Assembly (NCBI GenBank): GCA_944386135.1
Contig: CALWZW010000009.1
Span: 1 to 54,209 of the forward strand
DNA: 54,209 nt
Source of the DNA: an uncultured Clostridia bacterium
Lineage (GTDB): Bacteria > Bacillota > Clostridia > TANB77 > CAG-508
Reading direction: 5' to 3'
Under the pieces are notes generated by a model. The model was not told the DNA's origin, did no database searches, and worked only from the letters and a program-made list of their open reading frames with translations. The position numbers and the translations under genes are program-made. This document shows, in pieces, positions 44,548-54,173 of this stretch (positions are counted from its first letter, which is position 1; every line of letters starts with the position of its first letter).

Positions 44548-45579
44548 TTAGTTCCAGTTGAAGTTGCCTTCGACTATAACTTCTTTATTTCCTTTAACAA
44601 TTTCTCCTATTTCATAAGCATTTATTCCTTGTGATTTTACATGCTCGATTATATCTTTTGCATATTCTTTTTTTGCAACAACAGTTAATCCAACACCTAA
44701 ATTAAATGTACGGAGCATTTCTTTTTCGTCTACGTTTCCAGTTTTCTTAATTAATTTGAAAATATCCAATATTTGGTATTTGTCAGCATAGATTTTTGCA
44801 TCTAGATTTTCTGGTAATATTCTATTTAAGTTCTCACAAATTCCTCCGCCAGTTATATGTGCAAGTCCTGTTATCATATCTTTTCCAAATAAATCTTTTA
44901 TTGCTGTATAATAGCATCTATGTGGTTCTAATATTGCTTCGATAAATGTTTTTCCATTTACTTTTTCTTTTAGAACTTCTGGATATTCTTTCATTATTTT
45001 TCTTACTAGTGTATATCCATTTGTATGAATTCCGCTAGATTCTAGTGATATTACTACATCTCCTTCTTCTATTGCTGAGCCGTCTATTATTTTGTTTTTA
45101 TCAACTATTCCAACAATGCTAGAAGTTAGTATGTATGTTCCTTCTGCTAATACTCCTGGTTGTTCTGATGTTTCTCCTCCAGTTAGTACGCATCCTTGTG
45201 CTTTACATGCGTCTGATATAGCATGTACTATTTTATTTATTGCTGTTTTTTCCATCTTTCCACAAATGATTGCATCTTGTACTGTTAATGGTTTTGCCCC
45301 CATTACTATGCAGTCATTTATTAGGTGGTTTATCATATCATAAGATACATTTTCTAGTTTATCATATTGTGCTGCTATTAGTTGCTTTGAACCTGGTTCT
45401 TCTGTTTTTAATACTAGTACTGGGTTTTGATATTCTTCGAATTTTATATCATATAATGACGAAAATGCGCCTATTTTGTTTAGTACTCTTTTATTATTTG
45501 TCTCTAGTGCATCTGCCATTGCTTTTTTTGTTTCATTTGCTAGGTCTATGTTTACGTCATATTTCATTCCCTTTTCCAT
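44548..45579 (-). CDS. purM: Phosphoribosylformylglycinamidine cyclo-ligase (AIR synthase)
   Basis: The 343-residue protein has ATP-binding and dimer motifs: NDCIVMGAKPLTVQDAIICG, VLTGGETSEQPGVLAEGTYI, DVVISLESSGIHTNGYTLVR, GLAHITGGGICENLNRILPE and MLRTFNLGVGLTVV. PurM forms the imidazole ring in purine synthesis. No other pur gene is nearby. The N-terminal region after DALETNNKRVLN is more diverged than in model species. A consensus promoter at 45613-45641 and GGAGGT precede it. Confidence 0.93.
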   Translation of the reverse strand: MEKGMKYDVNIDLANETKKAMADALETNNKRVLNKIGAFSSLYDIKFEEYQNPVLVLKTEEPGSKQLIAAQYDKLENVSYDMINHLINDCIVMGAKPLTVQDAIICGKMEKTAINKIVHAISDACKAQGCVLTGGETSEQPGVLAEGTYILTSSIVGIVDKNKIIDGSAIEEGDVVISLESSGIHTNGYTLVRKIMKEYPEVLKEKVNGKTFIEAILEPHRCYYTAIKDLFGKDMITGLAHITGGGICENLNRILPENLDAKIYADKYQILDIFKLIKKTGNVDEKEMLRTFNLGVGLTVVAKKEYAKDIIEHVKSQGINAYEIGEIVKGNKEVIVEGNFNWN

Positions 45580-45612
45580 AGATTACCTCCGTAAATTTTC
45601 TTAAGTGTTTTT

Positions 45613-45641
45613 ATTATATTATTATATGAAAATTTTGTCAA
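45613..45641 (-). promoter_or_regulatory. purM promoter
   Basis: TTGACA (45641-45636), 17 bases and TATAAT (45618-45613) on the minus strand form a perfect consensus, about 30 bases before the ATG. Confidence 0.9.
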
Positions 45642-45667
45642 TTGTTTGGAGAATTTTGGTGTGGAAA

Positions 45668-46540
45668 TTATTTTGTCCTTTTATGTCTTTTGTATAGTGC
45701 ATATCCTCCACCGCCTATTATTGCTAATACTAGTATTCCTACTACTGGATTAGAGGTTTTTGTATTATTTTCTATAGTATTATCTATGTCGTTATTAACA
45801 GTTGTCTCTTCTATTGTGTTTTCTACTTTTTCCTCCACATTTAATTCTATTGTATCTGTTTTTCCATTTGAGGTCGTGGCAGTTATATATACTTTTCCTG
45901 GTTTGGTAGCTTTAAGCATTCCATCCCATCTAATTGTAACTATACTCTCATCGCTTGATTCCCACTCGATTTCACTATTTGTTACGTTATTTGGTGTTAT
46001 AGTTGCAGTTAGTTTTTGATTTTCTCCTACTTCTATATTAGTTTTGCATGGATTTATTTGTACATCTGTCGCTTCTACTGTAGCTGGCTTTGTAGAGGTA
46101 GTTTTTGTGTCTGATGGTGTTTTTTGCTCACTGCTAGTTTCTGAGCTTGTTGTAGTGCTTGATGATGAGGATGTTTTTGTAGTGGTTTCTTTTGATGTAT
46201 TGCTATTTTTTGAGGTATTACTGTTTTTTGAGCTACTGCTATTGGAATTATCATTATCTTTTGAATTACTGCTACTATCAGGCTTTCTAGTATTTTTCTG
46301 ACTACTATTGTTGCTTGATGTAGAATCACTTGTATATGGGCAAACTCCATTAGTATGCAAATGTGCTGGATATCCTCCACAATGATAGTGATAACTTCCT
46401 AAGCCACTTTTGTTTTGGTTATCTTTATGCCCTCCGTTTGAATCTGTTTTTCCTGCATGCGAATATGAGTTACCTGCTATTGAAATTACACTTAATACTG
46501 TAAGTAATATTAATAATACTTTCTTCTTGTTTTTATTCAT
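45668..46540 (-). CDS. Cell-surface YHYH/Ig-like (Big_2) protein
   Basis: This 290-residue protein has a signal peptide (KKVLLILLTVLSVISIAGNS), a YHYH-type domain with SHAGKTDSNGGHK, GSYHYHCGGYPAHLHTNGVC and PY, then a long Ser/Thr/Asn-rich spacer (about 75-150). A bacterial Ig-like domain follows (VQINPCKTNIEVGENQKLTA; ESSDESIVTIRWDGMLKATK), and a C-terminal membrane anchor (VVGILVLAIIGGGGYALYKR) completes it. The His- and Cys-rich domain may bind metal. It is exported and anchored. The binding partner is unknown. Confidence 0.88.
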   Translation of the reverse strand: MNKNKKKVLLILLTVLSVISIAGNSYSHAGKTDSNGGHKDNQNKSGLGSYHYHCGGYPAHLHTNGVCPYTSDSTSSNNSSQKNTRKPDSSSNSKDNDNSNSSSSKNSNTSKNSNTSKETTTKTSSSSSTTTSSETSSEQKTPSDTKTTSTKPATVEATDVQINPCKTNIEVGENQKLTATITPNNVTNSEIEWESSDESIVTIRWDGMLKATKPGKVYITATTSNGKTDTIELNVEEKVENTIEETTVNNDIDNTIENNTKTSNPVVGILVLAIIGGGGYALYKRHKRTK

Positions 46541-46570
46541 AATTTACCCCCATTTATATTTTTCGACTTA

Positions 46571-46599
46571 TTTATACCATAAAATTCTATAAATGGCAA
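46571..46599 (-). promoter_or_regulatory. Promoter of the YHYH protein gene
   Basis: TTGCCA (46599-46594), 17 bases and TATAAA (46576-46571) on the minus strand, about 30 bases before the ATG with GGGGG as ribosome site. Nothing else is evident up to 46771. Confidence 0.7.
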
Positions 46600-46771
46600 T
46601 ATTTGTAAAAAATATGTTGTAGTTTGTGTGGTAAGCAGAATCAAGAATTTGTTAAAAAATAATTAGATAAAATTATATGTATTATCTTTGCTATTGGAAT
46701 TAGAAACATTATAGGTATGGATTTTGTGATGGAGTAGAAATAACAATCGCTTTCACAATTAATAAAAAATA

Positions 46772-46800
46772 ATAAACAAGAGTTCAATGCTCTTGTTTAT
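46772..46800 (-). terminator. Terminator overlapping the stop of the PIN-like gene
   Basis: ATAAACAAGAG (46772-46782) pairs with CTCTTGTTTAT (46790-46800) around TTCAATG. The minus strand then reads TATTTTTTATT. Confidence 0.87.
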
Positions 46801-48794
46801 TTGAAAAATTTAGGAAATTCTTTTTTCTCTCTTTCCAATAATAGCCAATACAAATTTTCTTCCTTCTCTTCTATTACTTTAAAAATCCATTTTTTTAATT
46901 TAGAGTATTTTGGAATAAAACTCTCTATAATTCCCATAATTTCAATTGATAAGCCAACTACTATCACCAAAGTTATTTCTGAAACTGATAAATCATTTAC
47001 TAATATAACATATATACATCCAGCAAGTATTACTAATAATATAATACAACTTAATATAGTATACACTTTTTTTAAGCAAGAGCCTATTAAATGAGCTTTA
47101 TCTTTACACCTTTCTTTAATATTTTTTACAAATTCTTCATTTTCTTCTTTAACTTTTTCATTTTCTTTTTTAATTATCTTATTTTTCTCTTTTTCTATCA
47201 ATAATTCATGCCTTAACTTTATATTTTCCTTATCTATTATTCCAAGTATTGTTTCTTCGTTAATATTTTCCTCATCTCCATCTATTTTCTCCATTATTTC
47301 TCGTTTATAATAATTCAATTCTTGGATGTTACTAGACACTATATCTGCTTGATTTATTGTACCTTCTTTTTCCATTTTTTCTATAACATCTTTTACTCTT
47401 TCCATCATTGTAGAAGTTAATTCTAGTGCTGTTCTTGCATTTTCTATAAGTTTTAATTTTGGTAAATCTGGATTTGATTTAAATGATTTCAACCATAAAA
47501 TTGTTATTACTTCTACATCTGTTATTATATATCCTATTTCTTCATATTTTTTGTGTTCTAGGCACTTTTCAGCAAATTCTACTAAATTATAATTTGTAGT
47601 TACAAATATAGCCTTACAGTCCTCTATTTTTTTATATTTATTATCTTTCCTTATTCTTCCTATTGCTGCTATTGATTTTACATCTCTTTCAACAATACCT
47701 TCCATTGTTTCCTTATTTTCTGCATAATTCTCCATTAAAAAGTCTGTAAGTTTTTTTTCATCTACTACTCCTTCATATTCACCATTTTCGTTTTTTTCAT
47801 ATTGAGGGGTATCTACTACTTTTATTCCTTTGTTATTAAGCATTATTTCTAGTTGTTGTATAATTCTATCTACATCACTCGTTGTATATTCTTCTAAATC
47901 AAGTCTTTCAAGTGTTTTTTCCCTTATTTTTTTTATATTGTTTTTATAATTTTCCAATATCGAACATACTTCATCATAATTATGTTTAAAGCAATACACA
48001 TTAGCCTTTTTTTCATTTAATAGTTCCATTAATAAATTTCCAGATTCGTTCTGTGAATCAGTTTTAAAATTAAGTATATTCAATAATAGTGGGGAGTCTA
48101 AATATATATTTACTTTCTTTAATGTTTCTTTATTGTCTGTTTCTACTTGCATATATATTGCATTAGCTAGCATAAATCCACTAATTATTTTTTCTATATA
48201 TTTTGATATTACAGTTTCTTGTTCGAATTGTTCTATTATAAATTTAGCTATATAAAAATTATTTTGATCTCTTTTATAGTTTTCTTTAGTTTCATATTCC
48301 TTCACATTTTCAATAGAAATAAAACCTGTTTTCTCTAAAAAAATAGTAAATAAAGATATAGTTTCTTGTTCATTAATATCTTTATACTTCTTATTAATTC
48401 TTTGTAGATATTCTTTTAAAGATTCTATTACCTTTTCAGATTCTTCCTCCAATTTCAGCTGCCTTTCTTTGAATTTTTGGCAATTTATAGATATATCTTT
48501 TTTTAAATAGTATATGCCATCTTTTCTTGTTATTATATTCTTTAATCTTCCATAAACTTTTTTTAGAATTGCTTCTGGAAATTGCACAAATGAAAATTTA
48601 TCCTCCATTTGTTTTATTATATAATTATTATCTATTTTATCTCCTGCTTTATAATTCTCACCTATCAAAAACTCTACAAATGGTTTTATTAATTCTAAAT
48701 TATCTTTTTTAGTTTCATCCCATATTGCTGTCAATATTGCACTATTAGTTAATACTTTTTTATTGTTCATATCTAACCTCATCCTTATTTTCAT
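46797..48794 (-). CDS. Large membrane-anchored protein with PIN-like nuclease features
   Basis: This 665-residue protein has a helical N-terminal half. The centre has features of a PIN-like fold: VNIYLDSPLLLNILNF (acidic strand), ECxAIFVTTNYN-like strand at CKAIFVTTNYNLVEFAEKC and YIITDVEVITILWLKS. A charged coiled coil follows (EKEKNKIIKKENEKVKEENE), then two C-terminal membrane helices (ILSCIILLVILAGCIYVILV and EITLVIVVGLSIEIMGIIES). No close family is recognised. The PIN call is by eye. Start at 48794 follows GGAGGT. ATG 48770 with GAGG is an alternative. Neighbours suggest a defence role. Confidence 0.72.
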   Translation of the reverse strand: MKIRMRLDMNNKKVLTNSAILTAIWDETKKDNLELIKPFVEFLIGENYKAGDKIDNNYIIKQMEDKFSFVQFPEAILKKVYGRLKNIITRKDGIYYLKKDISINCQKFKERQLKLEEESEKVIESLKEYLQRINKKYKDINEQETISLFTIFLEKTGFISIENVKEYETKENYKRDQNNFYIAKFIIEQFEQETVISKYIEKIISGFMLANAIYMQVETDNKETLKKVNIYLDSPLLLNILNFKTDSQNESGNLLMELLNEKKANVYCFKHNYDEVCSILENYKNNIKKIREKTLERLDLEEYTTSDVDRIIQQLEIMLNNKGIKVVDTPQYEKNENGEYEGVVDEKKLTDFLMENYAENKETMEGIVERDVKSIAAIGRIRKDNKYKKIEDCKAIFVTTNYNLVEFAEKCLEHKKYEEIGYIITDVEVITILWLKSFKSNPDLPKLKLIENARTALELTSTMMERVKDVIEKMEKEGTINQADIVSSNIQELNYYKREIMEKIDGDEENINEETILGIIDKENIKLRHELLIEKEKNKIIKKENEKVKEENEEFVKNIKERCKDKAHLIGSCLKKVYTILSCIILLVILAGCIYVILVNDLSVSEITLVIVVGLSIEIMGIIESFIPKYSKLKKWIFKVIEEKEENLYWLLLEREKKEFPKFFK

Positions 48795-48812
48795 ATAATT
48801 TTAAACACCTCC

Positions 48813-48839
48813 ATAGAATATTTTTTCAATATATTCTAT
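48813..48839. promoter_or_regulatory. Perfect inverted repeat before the PIN-like gene
   Basis: ATAGAATAT (48813-48821) and ATATTCTAT (48831-48839) are perfect 9-bp arms directly abutting the GGAGGT ribosome site. The repeat could be an operator or an mRNA hairpin controlling expression. Confidence 0.5.
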
Positions 48840-48911
48840 TATGTGTTTTACAATTCGTTGACTTTTTGCATCATTTTACTCTTATTACCATAGCTTAAAT
48901 TTATACTAACA

Positions 48912-50144
48912 TCAATTTTGTTTTTTCTCGAGTAACCAATCCAACACATTTATTTTCTTTATTCCATCAAAATCAGCATCTAAATCATTATCCAATGTCA
49001 AAATGTATTTAGGATAATTATCATTTATTTTCTTTAAAGGTGTTAGCTCTCTATATAAAATTTTATTTTCTTCTTCACCTTCTGCTCTTGTCGTCAATGT
49101 AACTTGATAATAAACTGTATTTTCAGGTTTCTTAGCAACGAAGTCGACTTCTAATTCGTCATATTTTCCTATATATACATCATATCCTCGTCTTAATAAT
49201 TCAAGATACACAACATTTTCTAATATATGTCCCATATCTCTACCAGAACCTTGACCTAACATATAATATCTTAGTCCTATATCTACTGCATAATATTTTT
49301 CTTGAGTTTTTAAATATTCTTTTCCTTTTATGTCATACCTACTCGCTTTAAATATTAAATAACTATCTATAAGTCCATCTACATAATTTGAAATTGTATT
49401 GTATGATGATTTTTTTTCTACTCCTTCTATATTATCGCTTATACTTTTCATACTAGTTCTATTTCCTATATTATCATATAGATATTTTGTAACTCTTTCT
49501 AAAACATTTTTATCTGTTATTCCTTTTCTTTGCATTACATCTTTAAATAAAATCGTATTATATATACCATCTAAAAACATATTAATATTTTCTGGATTTA
49601 TTTTATATAGTTCCACTGCTTGAGGAAAAGAACTATACCTTAGATAATCTCTAAATTTTCTTGATATATCTGTTTTATCTTCAAAAGCTGAAACATACTC
49701 TTTAAATGATAATGGTAACATTTTTATTTCAATATATCTTCCTGTAAGTAATGTAGCTAATTCTGATGATAAAAGCCAAGCATTTGAACCTGTTATATAT
49801 AAATCTACATCTTTATTTATAAATAAGCTATCTACTGTTTTTTCAAATTCATTTACATTTTGAATTTCATCTAAAAATACATATGTCTTTTTTCCTTTAA
49901 CTAACTTTGACTTTATATGTTCATATAACTTTTTTCTGTCCTGTAATTCTTCATAATCTGCATTTTCAAAATTTATAGATATTATTTGATTATCTTCTAC
50001 TCCATTATCTTTCAAATAGTCTTGATATATCTCTAATAATGTTGATTTCCCACATCTTCTAATTCCTGTTATAACTTTTATTATTTGTTGATCTTTGAAG
50101 TTTTTTAATATAGATAAATAATTATCTCTATTTATTCTTTCCAT
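48912..50144 (-). CDS. AAA_14/DUF4143 ATPase
   Basis: This 410-residue protein has an N-terminal ATPase with Walker A TGIRRCGKSTLL (about 26-37), Walker B YVFLDEIQNVNEFEKTVDSL and sensor DLYITGSNAWLLSSELATLL. The C-terminal DUF4143 domain (QEKYYAVDIGLRYYMLGQGS, then VYLELLRRGYDVYIGKYDEL and EVDFVAKKP) resembles a restriction-endonuclease-like fold. The family is widespread and its function is poorly known. It has its own promoter at 50168-50196 and AGGAGGAG ribosome site. Confidence 0.93.
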   Translation of the reverse strand: MERINRDNYLSILKNFKDQQIIKVITGIRRCGKSTLLEIYQDYLKDNGVEDNQIISINFENADYEELQDRKKLYEHIKSKLVKGKKTYVFLDEIQNVNEFEKTVDSLFINKDVDLYITGSNAWLLSSELATLLTGRYIEIKMLPLSFKEYVSAFEDKTDISRKFRDYLRYSSFPQAVELYKINPENINMFLDGIYNTILFKDVMQRKGITDKNVLERVTKYLYDNIGNRTSMKSISDNIEGVEKKSSYNTISNYVDGLIDSYLIFKASRYDIKGKEYLKTQEKYYAVDIGLRYYMLGQGSGRDMGHILENVVYLELLRRGYDVYIGKYDELEVDFVAKKPENTVYYQVTLTTRAEGEEENKILYRELTPLKKINDNYPKYILTLDNDLDADFDGIKKINVLDWLLEKKQN

Positions 50145-50167
50145 AGAATCTCCTCCTAACTATAATA

Positions 50168-50196
50168 ATTATACTATCTTTTAATATTATAGTCAA
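50168..50196 (-). promoter_or_regulatory. Promoter of the AAA_14 gene
   Basis: TTGACT (50196-50191), 17 bases and TATAAT (50173-50168) on the minus strand, just before the AGGAGG ribosome site. Confidence 0.85.
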
Positions 50197-50290
50197 GTTT
50201 TTTCAAAATTATGAAAAAACTTTGCATTTTTATAAACTTTTTTCAAAAGTAAATAGAGTTATAATAATTGTTATGAAGTTTTTAGAATAC

Positions 50291-50318
50291 AAAAATATCG
50301 CTCATAAGCGATATTTTT
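50291..50318. terminator. Terminator after the phosphoesterase gene
   Basis: AAAAATATCGCT (50291-50302) and AGCGATATTTTT (50307-50318) form a perfect 12-bp stem with a four-base loop. It ends the helicase-phosphoesterase transcript. Confidence 0.9.
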
Positions 50319-50339
50319 CTCTAAATTGATGTTTTTAAT

Positions 50340-51101
50340 TTAAAATATACTTTCAAACTCCAATGGCACAATATCTTCATAAAGTAATATATATTTTGAA
50401 TCTATTTGTCTATTATCATGATAATGTCCAAAATACCATTTCTTGAATTCACATTTGTCTGATATTTTTTGTAAATAATCTGTAAAGTAATCTTTTTTAT
50501 ATGTGCTGCTACTTAGTACAGCTTGTATGCTTGTAGGGCAGCAATGAGTTATAATATATTCTACTTTATAATTAGCCTTTTCTAGATTATTTAGCCCATT
50601 TTGCATTTCTTCTTTAGTTGGTAGTTCTAAATCCCACCATGAATAGTCTCTTATCCTAAAATAAGCTCCAATTTTACGGAATTTATATATTTTTTCTTCT
50701 TCATCTAAGTTTAATATTCCATCTTGTATATCATGTGATTTTGCCCCTCCAAAGGTAAAAAACTTTTTATTGTCTATATCATATATTTCGCCACGCATTA
50801 AGTGTAGTACAGAATCTCTTATTTTATGTACTTTTCCACCACGCCATTCCTCTACCGGATAATTATATAACCTCGTAAAGTTTTCATGATTTCCATCTAC
50901 AAATAATGTTGTAAAATTCTTTTCATCTAGCCAATCTAACCAATGCTTTTCATATGCACTTTCTACTTGGTAGTTCCATACTCCTCCAAAGTCACCACAA
51001 ATAATTACATAATCATTTTTTGTCATTTCCTTTTGAATTGGAAATTTATCAGTTGAAAATTTTGTAAAGTCAGAATGGCAATCTCCTGTAATATAAATCA
51101 T
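50340..51101 (-). CDS. Calcineurin-like metallophosphoesterase
   Basis: This 253-residue protein has all family motifs in order: IYITGDCHSDF (Asp7, His9), YVIICGDFGGVWNY, TTLFVDGNHENF, EYIITHCCPTS and WYFGHYHDNRQ. Two metals would be bound by these Asp, Asn and His residues. It could hydrolyse a phosphodiester in nucleotide or nucleic acid. It starts 11 bases after the helicase stop, so the two are cotranscribed and may act together. Confidence 0.92.
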   Translation of the reverse strand: MIYITGDCHSDFTKFSTDKFPIQKEMTKNDYVIICGDFGGVWNYQVESAYEKHWLDWLDEKNFTTLFVDGNHENFTRLYNYPVEEWRGGKVHKIRDSVLHLMRGEIYDIDNKKFFTFGGAKSHDIQDGILNLDEEEKIYKFRKIGAYFRIRDYSWWDLELPTKEEMQNGLNNLEKANYKVEYIITHCCPTSIQAVLSSSTYKKDYFTDYLQKISDKCEFKKWYFGHYHDNRQIDSKYILLYEDIVPLEFESIF

Positions 51102-51112
51102 AGTATCACCTT

Positions 51113-53818
51113 CTATTGTTCAAATATTTCTTTGATTTTATTTTCTAAAATTTCTTTTTCTCCGCTTCCCGTGGTATTCAATCTAATCAAAGGGATGTCA
51201 TATTTTTCCAATATTTTATTTTTAATATTGTCTTTTTCTTGCTGTCTTGTGCCTTCTCTATGGAAATAATATCCATCTACTTCAATTGCAATAACTAATT
51301 TTTTATCCATTTTGTTGAATATGATAAAATCAATATGAGTCCATGTATTAGTAGCAAATTGTATTTCTTCTTGATTTAATAACGTTGTATCAGATAAAAT
51401 ATTCATCAAAGGTACATGAACTTCTATATCTAAATTACTATAATTGTTTTTCTTTAATATTTCATCTATCATATTATATGTAAGGTTCTCAGAATCATAG
51501 TCAGAAACTCTTTTTTTATTTTTTAAATATTCCAAACGTTTTTGTCTGTTTTGTTTATATAATAAATCATATATTGATTTGGTTTTACTTTGTTTTATTT
51601 CAAAATTATTATATTGTATATATCTTATTAAATCTCCTATATTAGTATTTTTATTATTCTCGTTATTTGATACAACTAGTCTTAAGTACTTTTTTGCTCT
51701 GGTTACTGCGACATTTAGCATTTTGGAATCATCTACAAATTCGCTTATTTCATTATCAACAGTAGTTATTATTATCGCTTCTTCTTCTCTTCCTTGGAAT
51801 TTATGAACTGTATCTATTTTTAAATCTGTCTCTAATGTTTTTTGTATTTGATCTTTCTGTTTTCTATATGGAGAAATTATACCTATATTATTTGTTTCAA
51901 CCTTTTCATATAATTCAGGCATAACTTCTTTTTTAATAACATCTATTTGTCTTTGATTCAAATGTCCTCTAGCATGATTCCCTTCACTTGTTATATATGC
52001 TTTTAGTACATCTTCTTCTCCTTTATCTTCGGTCATTATTATTAGTTGATCATCATAAAATTTCTTGTTACAAAATTGTATAATTTTAGGATGACATCTA
52101 TAGTGTTCTCTTAGTAGTGTAGTTGGTACACTAATTATAGTTTCTTTTACTGATTCCAAAAAGCTATGTTGCAGATAATCATAATTTTTCTCTATCTTAT
52201 ATTTTTTCGAAATTTCTTCTATTATATTTCTATTTTCTGTTGTAATAACATTTGGTAACTGTTTCAAATCTCCCACAATTACCGCATTTTTTGCAGTAGA
52301 TAATGCTAAAACTCCAGTAATTAAATCCACTTGTGATGATTCATCCATTATTATGTAGTCATATTTGTGATTTTCGTTAAGTGAATTTTTTATTGAATAT
52401 GTGGTACTAAATACTATTGGATATTCTTTGTTAAATTCTGCTGAATTATTATACAATTCTTTTAAACTAAATATTTTTCTTTCTTTTTGTTCTTTATATT
52501 TATTTCTTAGATATTCATTTAATAACTTTATCGAGTATGTTGTTAATAATTCTAACTTATTGTCTCCTAAAATTTTTAGTCTTTTTTCTTTTGACTTTAT
52601 TTCATTATCTAATTCTATTTCTTTAACTATAAAAAAGATTTTATTAAAACATTTTAATATCTCGTCTTTCGATTTTTTGTAAAATTCTTTATCTCCGATT
52701 CCATATATAAATTGTGATTTTAGTCTAAACCATAAGCTTCTTGTTGCCAATTCTTCATATTCTACTTTTAGTTTCATTATGATGTCTGATGTTGCTTTAT
52801 CTAGTCTTCTGATTTTTGGCATATATGTTAAGTTAGGTCCTTCATATGTATTAAAATACTTATGCTCAGTTTTAATTTCACCTAGTTCTTCTTTTAATTT
52901 AGCAATGTCATTTTGAATATTAAAGATTTCGTTTATGTCTTGATTTAAGCTTATTAATTCATTTTCTATAGTTTCTTTATCTTCTAATTTTTTGGTAAAT
53001 TCTGGATATTTTCCTGTCTGATTATTTATAAAGTCATCTTTGTTTTCTTTTTTACCCAATCTAGCACATAAATAGTCTAGATTATATTTTTCTAGTTTTT
53101 CATAAACGTTGTCCGTTGCAGCATTATTATTTGAAACTACTGCAACTGTTTGTCCATTTCTTATAATGTTCGCAATAATATTTAGTATTGTCTGAGTTTT
53201 TCCAGTTCCCGGTGGTCCTTCGATTATGCTAATTTGGTTATTAATTGCATTCCTAACAGCTTCAAATTGTGATTTATTTGCTCCAAATGGAAATATTAAC
53301 TCATTTAAATTTCTATTCGTTGCATTTTTTACTCCTTTTATAGGGTTTAAATATTTATATAATGCTGTATCTTTTTCAATAAAGTTTATTTTTTCATATT
53401 CTTTAGTAAGTAATCCTATTCCTTCTTCGGTTTTTACACTTACTATTTTTGATATATCTTTAAAGTAATCGAATTTGCTAGATAACAATATTTTTGGGTC
53501 GTTATTTTCTATTATTTTTATATCATTTCCAGGAAAAAGTATTGATGTATTATTATCGAAAAATATTTTATAATATCTATCAAACTTTATCGCTTTCGTT
53601 ATGTTTTGTATACTTGATTGGTTCATAATAATTTTATACTTTTGTATGTCTACTTCGATTGGCTCTCTATAAAAATCAAAGTCTTTCCATGAACATGGAT
53701 ATCTTTTTTCCGAATTTTTATAATTGATGTATATACATTTTTCGCCTTTATCATAGCTGCGTATTTCTTCTGTTTTGTCTTCTCCTTTAATTAATACTAA
53801 ATATTGATAAGGGTTCAT
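51113..53818 (-). CDS. SF1 helicase with C-terminal nuclease-like (DUF2726-type) domain
   Basis: This 901-residue protein has a divergent N-terminal domain (1-175), Walker A IIEGPPGTGKTQTILNIIAN (about 195-215), a long helical insertion, the DEAD-box-like YIIMDESSQVDLITGVLALS, and AAA_12 motifs (LREHYRCHPKIIQFCNKKFY, GIISPYRKQKDQI, TVHKFQGREEEAIIITTVD, LNVAVTRAKKYLRLVV). At the C-terminus VIAIEVDGYYFHREG...IPLIRLNTTG resembles the DUF2726 restriction-endonuclease-like fold. Helicase-nuclease fusions of this type are common in defence islands. AAAAGGAG precedes the ATG. Confidence 0.9.
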   Translation of the reverse strand: MNPYQYLVLIKGEDKTEEIRSYDKGEKCIYINYKNSEKRYPCSWKDFDFYREPIEVDIQKYKIIMNQSSIQNITKAIKFDRYYKIFFDNNTSILFPGNDIKIIENNDPKILLSSKFDYFKDISKIVSVKTEEGIGLLTKEYEKINFIEKDTALYKYLNPIKGVKNATNRNLNELIFPFGANKSQFEAVRNAINNQISIIEGPPGTGKTQTILNIIANIIRNGQTVAVVSNNNAATDNVYEKLEKYNLDYLCARLGKKENKDDFINNQTGKYPEFTKKLEDKETIENELISLNQDINEIFNIQNDIAKLKEELGEIKTEHKYFNTYEGPNLTYMPKIRRLDKATSDIIMKLKVEYEELATRSLWFRLKSQFIYGIGDKEFYKKSKDEILKCFNKIFFIVKEIELDNEIKSKEKRLKILGDNKLELLTTYSIKLLNEYLRNKYKEQKERKIFSLKELYNNSAEFNKEYPIVFSTTYSIKNSLNENHKYDYIIMDESSQVDLITGVLALSTAKNAVIVGDLKQLPNVITTENRNIIEEISKKYKIEKNYDYLQHSFLESVKETIISVPTTLLREHYRCHPKIIQFCNKKFYDDQLIIMTEDKGEEDVLKAYITSEGNHARGHLNQRQIDVIKKEVMPELYEKVETNNIGIISPYRKQKDQIQKTLETDLKIDTVHKFQGREEEAIIITTVDNEISEFVDDSKMLNVAVTRAKKYLRLVVSNNENNKNTNIGDLIRYIQYNNFEIKQSKTKSIYDLLYKQNRQKRLEYLKNKKRVSDYDSENLTYNMIDEILKKNNYSNLDIEVHVPLMNILSDTTLLNQEEIQFATNTWTHIDFIIFNKMDKKLVIAIEVDGYYFHREGTRQQEKDNIKNKILEKYDIPLIRLNTTGSGEKEILENKIKEIFEQ

Positions 53819-54173
53819 AAATTGCTCCTTTTGAGTTATATTGATTGGTTTTGGAATGATTTATTAATTATATCATAGATTTATTTATTCAAACATGTTT
53901 TTATTAATATATTTGAATTTGTTATAGATGTCCTTCGGGTTATGAGCGAGACTTTACCACTTTTTGTAAGTTTGTGAAAATTAGAGTTTTTGTTGGTATT
54001 TAGCTATTTACGAGAGTTTTAGTTTATAGAACATTTGTGCATTTTTAGGGCATTTTTTGAGAAGGTTTTACCCAATTTTTACCCAACTAGTGCAGTACAT
54101 TTGTTCTTACAGTTTCAGTTCTTGTAAAGGATTATTTTATTAATAAAAATTTTAATTTTGGAGGATTTAGATT
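53819..54173. other. Intergenic region between divergent genes
   Basis: This 355-base AT-rich spacer has no gene that I can support. The left part must carry the helicase promoter (TATAAT on the minus strand near 53870, poorly spaced -35). Two direct repeats, TTTTACCCAA at 54067-54076 and 54078-54087, resemble arm-type integrase sites. The right part leads into GGAGG and a new plus-strand gene. Confidence 0.6.

Noticed and set aside
53819..54173. CRISPR array or riboswitch in the spacer at the right end
   Set aside because: Only two short direct repeats are present. There are no regularly spaced longer repeats and no recognisable aptamer fold. I saw no CRISPR array anywhere in the window.
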